A DNA stretch of 64,000 nt, taken from CAMLIZ01 sp036231905. GTDB taxonomy: Bacteria; Pseudomonadota; Gammaproteobacteria; Burkholderiales; Burkholderiaceae_C. The notes below the pieces were generated by a model. The model was not told the DNA's origin. It saw only the letters and a list, made by a program, of their open reading frames with translations, and searched no databases. The translations under genes were made by a program, and so were the position numbers. This document shows, one piece after another, positions 56,459 through 63,142 of the stretch. The stretch's first letter is position 1. Each line of letters starts with the position of its first letter. The stretch covers positions 124,001 to 188,000 of the forward strand of contig NZ_JAZARE010000007.1 of assembly GCF_036231905.1 (NCBI RefSeq), given 5' to 3'.

Positions 56459-58263
56459 TGCGCCTCCAGGCGGTCGATGTCCGGGCGCAGGCGAACCGTC
56501 CACGCTGGGTCATATGGCGCGGACTCGACCTTGAATTTCGCCTTCGTGTTTTTGGGCAGCGTGAAGCGGTAGGTCCACGGGTCGGCCTCGTCGCTCACGG
56601 CGTCCACGCCCTCAACGACGATGGTGAGCGGCAGGTTGTCGCCTTCCTCGTTGCTGTCCTCGAGCACTGGGCAGTTCATTTGCAACCGCAGCGGGACAGA
56701 GTCTTCTTCCGACGTGTCGTCGAGGCGCACGGTGAACGTGCTCTTCAAGCGCAGCATTCCGCCCTCGGTGGCCTCGGCGTAGGGGGCCTTGGAGAATTCG
56801 AGATGGAGCGGAGACGGGCCCGAGTCCGGCGGAGGCGGATTGCCGGGGCTGCCGCTGGGTTTGAAATACGTGCCGAGCGCGCGCTCGAGCTGCGTCATGC
56901 GGCGTTGCTTGACCGGAGTGGCCGGAGCGGCTTCATTCTGGAACTTGCGGAGGTTTTGCTTGATTCGGTTGAGGATCGACTGAACGATGGCGCGGCCCTT
57001 TTGATCCTCATCGCGCAGATTCGTAGAGTCCGGGTCCCAACGGTCGTGCGCGGGCGGTTCGCTCTTTCGCAGGAGTTGCTCGACTACGTCCTCGTCCGGC
57101 GCGATGTAGGCGCCAACGATCGCAGGATTCGCCTGGGAAGCTGGGTGATACGCCACAACCATGAGTGGTCCGCGGATCAGTGCGACGGAGTTCACGCGCT
57201 CCGGCGGGACGGTCGGATTGCCACTCGGATCGACGGGGGCGACCACAAAGCCGCAACGCCCCATCTCCAGCCCTTGCTCTTTATTGAAGACCGCTTGCTT
57301 CTGCTGTCCTTGCTTGAGGAGCACTCCCCGACCGAGCGCGATGTCGTAGGCTTCGATGAACGGCCGCAGCCCAGGGTTTTTCTTGGGCCTCGGGACGTGT
57401 TCCTCGCCATTGGGATCGATGATCTTGACGTCGAGCTTGTGTTCCACCAACCGCGGCCACCACCAGTCCTCGACGCCGCGTTCGATCGCCTTGATGTCCA
57501 CCGCTGCGTCCACGATCAGGATCGAGGTGCCCAAATCGCCGGCCTCGCGCGTGGTGAAGCCGAGCTTGACGGCAAACTCTTCCGCCTTCTTGCCTTCGAT
57601 GGGGTCGACGACGACGCGGCCCAGGTCATCTTTTCGCGCGGGCATGCCTAGCCAAGCGCGCCCGCTGTAAGGCGACTTCTTGAAGTTGTGGCTGACGAAG
57701 TAGCCGCAGCCAAAGATCCTGGTGTGCTCTTTGCCGTCGGCGCCCTTGAATCGGGTGTAGGCAAAGATGGTTTGGATCGCCGAGCTCGACGAATACACCG
57801 ATTTGCCGAAGCCGTAGGAGCCGCCGGTGTTGCCTTGAGCCGTACGCGACTTGGAGCGGTCGCCCAGTGACAGCAGCAGCCGGTAGAAGTTCGAGTCCAT
57901 GTCATGCGGATCGCCGGACAGGCCGACCGCGTTGTAGTCCTCGACGTAAAGCAGGCAGAGGTCTTTTTGCGGCTTGTCCAGGGTCGAGAGGCAGTTCGGG
58001 CCGGACAGCTTCAGTTCTTTCGAGCGTTCGGCGAGGCGGCCCAGCTCGGCGGCCTTCACGAAGGCCGTCTTCTTGGCCCCCTTCATGACGCTCGCGCGGA
58101 AGCGCACTTCGACCTTCGATCCATTGCCAGCGTCGACCGAGTTCTGAATCGCTTCGCGCGCCAAAACGTGCTCGGGCAGCATGCCCGGAGATTTCAGCGT
58201 GTTCGCGAAGGCCTCGCCTGCTGCGCCCCCCATTGGGTCGCTGACGTGGAAATACCATCCCAT
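56455..58263 (-). CDS. GHKL (MutL/MORC-like) ATPase of a probable defence system
   Basis: A 602-aa protein with an N-terminal Bergerat-fold ATPase. Motif N is REAIQNSVDAG (Glu37, Asn41, Asp44), the second motif is EDYNAVGL (Asp109, Gly114), and the lid is GGSYGFGKS (147-155). Residues ~260-600 form a separate region with a Pro-rich segment (~470-485) and a beta-rich C-terminus. GHKL ATPases close like clamps on DNA. Published work (Iyer, Abhiman and Aravind, 2008) linked MutL/MORC-like ATPases to methylase operons. It overlaps the next gene by four bases. It is not MutL, as the dimerisation and endonuclease motifs are absent. Confidence 0.85.
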   Translation of the reverse strand: MGWYFHVSDPMGGAAGEAFANTLKSPGMLPEHVLAREAIQNSVDAGNGSKVEVRFRASVMKGAKKTAFVKAAELGRLAERSKELKLSGPNCLSTLDKPQKDLCLLYVEDYNAVGLSGDPHDMDSNFYRLLLSLGDRSKSRTAQGNTGGSYGFGKSVYSSSSAIQTIFAYTRFKGADGKEHTRIFGCGYFVSHNFKKSPYSGRAWLGMPARKDDLGRVVVDPIEGKKAEEFAVKLGFTTREAGDLGTSILIVDAAVDIKAIERGVEDWWWPRLVEHKLDVKIIDPNGEEHVPRPKKNPGLRPFIEAYDIALGRGVLLKQGQQKQAVFNKEQGLEMGRCGFVVAPVDPSGNPTVPPERVNSVALIRGPLMVVAYHPASQANPAIVGAYIAPDEDVVEQLLRKSEPPAHDRWDPDSTNLRDEDQKGRAIVQSILNRIKQNLRKFQNEAAPATPVKQRRMTQLERALGTYFKPSGSPGNPPPPDSGPSPLHLEFSKAPYAEATEGGMLRLKSTFTVRLDDTSEEDSVPLRLQMNCPVLEDSNEEGDNLPLTIVVEGVDAVSDEADPWTYRFTLPKNTKAKFKVESAPYDPAWTVRLRPDIDRLEAQ

Positions 58264-58275
58264 CTCGTCTCTCCC

Positions 58276-58503
58276 TCAACCGAGCTTGAATTCGTCCTTC
58301 GGCCGCTTGCTCAGGGCGGTCTGGAACTTGGCTTTCAGCAGCTTCATCTCGGCGTCGAGCGCCGTGAAGATCTTTTGGGCGTCTTCCGCCGAATACTCGT
58401 AGTTGTTTGAGTTCGCCAGGTTGCCGATGAGCCGCAGCATCTGGGTTGCCTTTGTGACCCTTGCTTCACCAAGCTCAATAAAACGGCTGCGCTTGTCTCG
58501 CAT
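58276..58503 (-). CDS. Small helical protein, first gene of the ATPase/methylase operon
   Basis: A 75-aa, lysine-rich, all-helical protein (RVTKATQMLRLIGNLANSNNYEY, then AQKIFTALDAEMKLLKAKFQ) with coiled-coil-like character. I chose ATG 58503, preceded by AAAGG, over the longer frame from 58599 because a promoter-like -10 and a dyad lie in between. It is 12 bases before the ATPase start. Its role could be regulatory or structural. Confidence 0.7.
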   Translation of the reverse strand: MRDKRSRFIELGEARVTKATQMLRLIGNLANSNNYEYSAEDAQKIFTALDAEMKLLKAKFQTALSKRPKDEFKLG

Positions 58504-58538
58504 AGCGACCTTTCTGTGTTGGTTCACTACGGGTGAGA

Positions 58539-58558
58539 AATGTAGCACACGGATGTGC
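58539..58558 (-). promoter_or_regulatory. Promoter and dyad of the ATPase/methylase operon
   Basis: On the minus strand TACATT (58539-58544) is a plausible -10 about 36 bases before the first start codon. It is immediately preceded by the inverted repeat GCACA-N4-TGTGC (58545-58558), a possible operator. The 237-base gap 58504-58740 also serves the divergent HNH-like gene. Confidence 0.45.
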
Positions 58559-58740
58559 GTAGCTCGCGAGATTTTTCTTTTGCTGTTGTTCCGCTTCATC
58601 CATGCGCTTGGAAGGCGGCGCGCCGCGTGCGGCCGTTACAGTTGACCAGTGCTCGTCCCTGCCGGTGTCTTTTCACTAAGGCGAGACGTCGCACATTCGC
58701 GCGCTGCTGAACGCGCGCGAGCCTGGTAGGGGTGTTGAAG

Positions 58741-59439
58741 ATGAACGACCCGCGGAAGCTCTTTGTGGACGATCGCCTCCGTGGCACGTGCGTCTACTGC
58801 GGAGGACGGCCGGAGACCAGGGACCACTGCCCATCAAAGGTCTTGCTTGACGAGCCCTATCCGCCCAACCTTCCAGTAGTGGAGGCATGCCAGGACTGCA
58901 ATCAGTCCTTCTCCCTGGACGAGCAATATCTGGCGTGCTTCTTGGAGTGCGTCGTGTGCGGCTCCACGGACCCGGCCAGCCTGCAGCGCGAGAACATCCG
59001 GCGCATCTTGGCGGCCGCGCCGCTTCTGGCCGCCGACATTCAATCGACCATGGAGCTTGACGAGCGCGGAGGCAAGGTCTGGGCACCAAACATGGACAGG
59101 GTGCGCAACGTGGTCTTGAAGCTGGCTCGCGGCCACCTGGACTACGAGCTGAGCATCCAAGAGCCTGACGAGCCGGCCTTGTTAGAAGTCGCGCCGCTGA
59201 GCCTCCTGGCTGCCGAGGTACGGGAGTTCTTTGGGTGCCCAGAGCCGGAGCCGATTGCGCTGTGGCCTGAGATGGGATCGCGCGCGTTCATGAGGCTGAT
59301 GAGCAACGGCGAGCAGCCTGTCAATGGCTGGCTAGACGTGCAGCCAGGGCGCTACCGCTACCTCGTTGGACAGGGGCACGGGAGCTCGGTGCACCTGGTC
59401 ATTGGTGAATACTTGGCGTGCCGCGTTGCGTGGGCCTAG
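58741..59439 (+). CDS. HNH-endonuclease-like zinc protein
   Basis: A 232-aa protein. The N-terminal ~60 residues show an HNH-type treble-clef: CVYCGG (Cys17, Cys20), RDHCPSK (Asp28-His29) and ACQDCNQS (Cys50, Cys53, Asn54). The rest is of unknown fold. ATG 58741 has GGTAGGGG upstream; GTG 58732 is in frame. It is divergent from the ATPase/methylase operon. It could be a stand-alone nuclease or the missing cutting component. Metal and catalytic residues look complete, but activity is not proven. Confidence 0.75.
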   Translation: MNDPRKLFVDDRLRGTCVYCGGRPETRDHCPSKVLLDEPYPPNLPVVEACQDCNQSFSLDEQYLACFLECVVCGSTDPASLQRENIRRILAAAPLLAADIQSTMELDERGGKVWAPNMDRVRNVVLKLARGHLDYELSIQEPDEPALLEVAPLSLLAAEVREFFGCPEPEPIALWPEMGSRAFMRLMSNGEQPVNGWLDVQPGRYRYLVGQGHGSSVHLVIGEYLACRVAWA

Positions 59440-59777
59440 GTTGCGGACATGGCCGTGCGTACCCAGATCTTTCATGGGTGCGACTTTGCTTGGGGGAAAG
59501 CGGCGGCCTAGCCTTCGAGCTTGTGTTTCAGGGGAATTCGCTCTTGGGTGGCGAGCGAACTAGATCCGTCACTGCGCCAATCGGATGTCGCGCGCATCGC
59601 TGCCGGCCAATGGGCAGGCGCCGTAAGACGAGGCGGGTGTAGTGAAAAGAACTACACCGAGAGTCTGCTTGGGAGGATGGAGCCGATTACAGCAGATCGC
59701 TATCCGTTTCACCACCGGCGCGACCGCGAGTATTCCTGAATACGCTGCTATCAAGACCTTGATCGGTTTTGATAGCA
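59440..59777. other. 338-base intergenic region before the Xre gene
   Basis: No gene is supportable here. It contains a 7-bp inverted repeat GGTGTAG-N9-CTACACC (59636-59658). An 11-mer TAGTGAAAAGA (59640-59650) also occurs inverted at 58668-58678 on the other side of the HNH gene. The two Xre operator candidates near its right end are listed separately. Confidence 0.5.
59730..59776. promoter_or_regulatory. Palindromic operators upstream of the Xre gene
   Basis: A perfect 14-base palindrome GTATTC-CT-GAATAC is at 59730-59743. An 8-bp inverted repeat GCTATCAA-N14-TTGATAGC (59747-59776) ends one base before the Xre ATG. The first overlaps a plausible -10 (TATTCC), with TTTCAC at 59707-59712 as a weak -35. 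Autorepression by the Xre protein is the simplest reading. Confidence 0.6.
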
Positions 59778-60212
59778 ATGAGCCCCTTTTCCGAACTCCT
59801 CTACAGGCTGCGGTGCCGTTACGACGTTCGCCAGACCGAGCTGGCGGAGCGGCTTGGCTACGAGCAGAGCTACATCTCTGCGCTTGAGATCGGCATCAAG
59901 GGTCCGCCGACCGACGAGTTCGTTGACCGACTCCAGTCGGCCCTCCCGCTGTCGCATGCTGAGCGGGATGAGCTGCGAAAGGCCGTCGAGGCATCCAATC
60001 GCAAGTTGGTGCTCGAACCGGATGCGCCTACCGCCCATTTCCTGCTCCTCGATGACCTACGGAAGGAGCTGGGCCAAGCCAGCCCAAAGCAGATCGAGAT
60101 GATCCGTGACATCTTGCGGCTGCGCCTGCGAGACACCTTTGAGTCAGACGATGACGGCCTGCCGCCACGGCGGATCCGTCGGCGCCGAAGCACGACGGAG
60201 GCGCCCATGTAG
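59778..60212 (+). CDS. Xre-family helix-turn-helix regulator of the transposon
   Basis: A 144-aa protein. Residues ~8-62 form a lambda-repressor-type DNA-binding domain (RQTELAERLGYEQSYISALEIG). The C-terminal part is helical with an Arg-rich end (PPRRIRRRRS). ATG 59778 follows palindromic operators that overlap its promoter. Located just before tnsA and in the same direction, it probably represses its own and the transposase genes. No toxin partner is adjacent. Confidence 0.85.
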   Translation: MSPFSELLYRLRCRYDVRQTELAERLGYEQSYISALEIGIKGPPTDEFVDRLQSALPLSHAERDELRKAVEASNRKLVLEPDAPTAHFLLLDDLRKELGQASPKQIEMIRDILRLRLRDTFESDDDGLPPRRIRRRRSTTEAPM

Positions 60213-60360
60213 AAAGCGGGACAACCTCTCGGCTGCCCCGCTGGTCGGAGCATCTGTCGATACCCCCGGATTTCGCACCTCCAGTATCGCCAGCTGCGGC
60301 GGAGCGTCAAGCCGAGCACCTCACTTCCGACCGCACTGGCCCGGTTTTCATGACCGGGCC

Positions 60361-60378
60361 CGGGCGTAGCTACGCCCG
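60361..60378. promoter_or_regulatory. 18-base perfect palindrome upstream of tnsA
   Basis: CGGGCGTAGCTACGCCCG is a perfect dyad without a loop, inside the 235-base gap between the Xre gene and tnsA. It is followed by the direct repeat GGTAATAGGTAAT. It may be an operator for tnsA expression or, as RNA, a hairpin ending the Xre transcript; there is no T-tract. A second inverted pair CCGGT-N7-ACCGG lies just before it. Confidence 0.5.
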
Positions 60379-60447
60379 AAATTGGTAATAGGTAATCGCT
60401 TCCGGCGTGGGGGAGCCCACCTCGTCCCGCACCGGCCTGGAGGAGCA

Positions 60448-61164
60448 ATGAGTTCAGATTCTTGGCATAGGCCATGGCATGCGCCTGGCCCAAATTCCGT
60501 CGCGCCCGCCCGCCGGGTAGTCCGCCCCACTGGCGGCATCATCCGGGGCAAGTTCCCGAGCCGTAAGAACCGTCGCATGGTGGAGTTCGAGGAGCTCCTC
60601 GAGCTGGATTTGATGCACTTGATGGAAGCCGCTCCGGCGGTGGCGGCGTATCGGCAGCAACCCATCGACGTGCAGTACCCGGATGGTGATGTTCTGCGCA
60701 CGTACACGCCGGACCTTGAGGTGCTGTTGACCTCGGGTGAGGCCTTGTACATCGAGGTCAAGCCACAGGACCGGCTGAGCGATCCAGAGACGTCCAACAA
60801 GCTCGATGCAGTTCGCACCCACCTCGAGCGCGACAACGTGCGCTTCGAAGTGCTGACTTGCACCGACATCCGCCGTCAGCCGCGGTTGGACAACATCAGG
60901 TGGCTCTACCAGCAGGCCGGAACAACACCGGTCACGCCCGGGGCCGCTGCTTTTGGCGGGAGACAGCTCGCCTCGTCGGGGCCACACACGATAGGCAGCG
61001 CGCGTGCAAAGCTTCGCGGAACAGGCCTCGATCCGGCCACCTTGCTGCTCATGGGCGTTTGCGCCTGCGATCTCGACCAGCCCGTTTCCCACGAAACGCC
61101 GATTCATCTTGCCGAGGAGCACAGCGATGGGCGCTTTCTCATTTCGAGTCGGCTTGGTTTTTGA
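60448..61164 (+). CDS. tnsA: TnsA-type transposon endonuclease
   Basis: A 238-aa protein of the Tn7 TnsA family that cuts the 5' ends of the element during cut-and-paste transposition. The restriction-enzyme-like core is visible: Glu48/49 (EFEELLELD), Asp89 (TYTPDLEV), and Glu103 and Lys105 (IEVKP). Before it comes the typical SRKNRRMVEFE stretch. The C-terminal ~75 residues are poorly conserved and may contact TnsC. ATG 60448 has GGAGGAG upstream. Its 3' end overlaps tnsB by 38 bases. Confidence 0.9.
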   Translation: MSSDSWHRPWHAPGPNSVAPARRVVRPTGGIIRGKFPSRKNRRMVEFEELLELDLMHLMEAAPAVAAYRQQPIDVQYPDGDVLRTYTPDLEVLLTSGEALYIEVKPQDRLSDPETSNKLDAVRTHLERDNVRFEVLTCTDIRRQPRLDNIRWLYQQAGTTPVTPGAAAFGGRQLASSGPHTIGSARAKLRGTGLDPATLLLMGVCACDLDQPVSHETPIHLAEEHSDGRFLISSRLGF

Positions 61165-63142
61165 GTGGGCGGGGGTCCAGTACCAGATCGGCAAGCTGCA
61201 TCAAGACGAGCAGGTGCTGCTCGAGCAGGTCGACAACGGCTCACCAAGGCTCGTGACGCGGCGGCAGCTGCTGGACGCGTACTGCGACGCGGGCCCAGCG
61301 GGTGTGAGGGCGACAGTCGTTGAAGAGGTTCGGCGCCTCCATTTCGCCCGCCCAATGAGCGATCTTCCCTCGGAGGTCCAGGCGGAGGTACGCCGTCGCA
61401 AACACTACATCGACGTCGTTGCCGAGCAGGGGCGGCCGAGCTTCTCGGTCCACTATCTCCGCCCCTTGCTCGATCAAGCAGCGGCGGCCATCGGCGACGA
61501 GAAGAGCCCCAGCGTTCCCACGTTCTGGCGATGGTGGCGCAGATACCAGCTGAATCAGGACGTGCGAGCCCTTGCGCCGCACTCCCGAGCTCGACTGCAG
61601 CGAACGGGCCAATCCGAGATGTTCGACCTGCTGCGGGAAGCGATTGCGGAAGCGATGGCCATCAGCCCTTTGGCGAACGCTACGACCGTCCATACGGCGC
61701 TGGCACGGCGAGTGGATGCAGCGAACCGCCGACGCTTGGACGAGGACCAACTACGCATGCCGTGTCTACGCACGGTGCAGCGCCTACTGAATGACGCGCC
61801 GAAGTACGACCTTGCCGTGCTGCGCGAAGGCAAGGCGGCGGCCGATCGCAAGTTCCGCGTAGTGGTCCGCAGCGTCAAGACCAACCATGTGCTCGAGCGG
61901 GTGGAGGTGGACCACACGCCGCTGGACCTGTTTCTGATCGACGAGAAGACGATGCTTCCGCTTGGGCGGCCCATCGTCACGATCCTGATCGACCACAAGA
62001 GCCGCATGGTGCTCGGCTACTACATCGGCTTCGGTCAGCCATCGACGGCTGCAGTCATGTCGGCACTGCGGCATGCAATCCTGCCAAAGAAGCCCGCCGA
62101 GCCCGTCATTCCGGGCCTGATGGTCGTGAACGCCTGGACCTGCTACGGGCGGCCGTTGGCCCTGATTCTCGACAACGGCTTGGAGTTTCACAGCACCGAC
62201 CTGGAATCCGTGGCATTGGATCTGGGCATCACGCTCCAGTTCTGCCCAAAGCGGGAACCGCGGTTCAAGGGGGTTGTCGAGCGGTTCCTCAGAACGCTGA
62301 ACTACTCGTTTGCGCACCAACTGCCGGGCACCAGCTTCGCCAGATTGCACCAGCGAGGCGACTATGACCCTGCCAAGCATGCCCTGATGACCATGGCCGA
62401 GTTCCGGCATGTCTTCGAGAAATGGTTGTTGGACATCTACGGGCAGAGCGTTCACCGCGGCGTCAAGGGCATCCCGCTCGCGCTTTGGAATGAAGGCGCG
62501 GAGCGGGTGAAGCCCGAGCTGCCCCCCGACAGGGCCGCGCTCCAGCGCCGCATCGGTATGGTCGAGGAGCGCGCGTTGCAGCACTACGGCATCGATCTTC
62601 ATAACGTCCGCTATTGCGGTCCGTCATTGAGTCGCCTGTTAGACATACACGGCCCGGGTACGCCCGTGCGCGTGGTCCTCGATCCGGACGACATCGGCGA
62701 GATTCAGGTCTGGGGCCCGCAAGATCATGAACCCGTCTCGGTGCGAGCCAAGTTGTACGCGGAGTACCAGGGCATTACCCTCGCGCAAGCCCGCTTCATG
62801 CACGAGAAGACCAAGGAGATGGGGCTGGCAAACCACGACGCGGCGGCGCTGCGCCAGGCGAAAGCAGAACTCTCCGAAAGCGTGCTCCAGCTTCTAGGCA
62901 GCCGCAAGCAGCGGGACCGTCGTCGCAGCGCAGCGCTTCGAGGGTTGTCTGCCACGCGGCCGACCGAGCCGGTGACGCCGAAAAGTGCAACACGCGTGAC
63001 GCAACTGCCACCAGCAAGGCCGCCACGCCCATCCTCACCGCCCGCCGAACCGCCTCCCGTTCAAGCGGCTGGCACCGAGATCAGTGAACGCCCAAGCCTC
63101 CTGCTTCGATTCACGCTCAAGTCCAAGCGGATTGAACCGTGA
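61127..63142 (+). CDS. tnsB: TnsB/TniA-type DDE transposase
   Basis: A 671-aa transposase. Helix-turn-helix regions lie at ~100-220. The rve/RNase H-like catalytic core has Asp262 (VEVDHTP), Asp349 (LILDNGLEF) and Glu385 (GVVERFLRTLN), a DD(35)E triad. A Mu-type C-terminal beta-barrel and a Pro-rich tail follow, the tail probably binding TnsC. It binds the end repeats and cuts and joins the 3' ends. ATG 61127 has GAGGAG upstream; it overlaps tnsA and ends in a GTGA overlap with tnsC. Confidence 0.93.
   Translation: MGAFSFRVGLVFEWAGVQYQIGKLHQDEQVLLEQVDNGSPRLVTRRQLLDAYCDAGPAGVRATVVEEVRRLHFARPMSDLPSEVQAEVRRRKHYIDVVAEQGRPSFSVHYLRPLLDQAAAAIGDEKSPSVPTFWRWWRRYQLNQDVRALAPHSRARLQRTGQSEMFDLLREAIAEAMAISPLANATTVHTALARRVDAANRRRLDEDQLRMPCLRTVQRLLNDAPKYDLAVLREGKAAADRKFRVVVRSVKTNHVLERVEVDHTPLDLFLIDEKTMLPLGRPIVTILIDHKSRMVLGYYIGFGQPSTAAVMSALRHAILPKKPAEPVIPGLMVVNAWTCYGRPLALILDNGLEFHSTDLESVALDLGITLQFCPKREPRFKGVVERFLRTLNYSFAHQLPGTSFARLHQRGDYDPAKHALMTMAEFRHVFEKWLLDIYGQSVHRGVKGIPLALWNEGAERVKPELPPDRAALQRRIGMVEERALQHYGIDLHNVRYCGPSLSRLLDIHGPGTPVRVVLDPDDIGEIQVWGPQDHEPVSVRAKLYAEYQGITLAQARFMHEKTKEMGLANHDAAALRQAKAELSESVLQLLGSRKQRDRRRSAALRGLSATRPTEPVTPKSATRVTQLPPARPPRPSSPPAEPPPVQAAGTEISERPSLLLRFTLKSKRIEP

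Noticed and set aside
56455..58263. GHKL ATPase called as mismatch-repair MutL or histidine kinase
   Set aside because: The downstream sequence lacks the MutL C-terminal motifs and any histidine-kinase phosphoacceptor or sensor domain; the lid motif GGSYGFGK is of another subgroup.
59440..59777. Transposon end placed directly upstream of the Xre gene
   Set aside because: I found no TGT-starting terminus with several matching repeats here; the gyrB-side array fits better. It remains possible.
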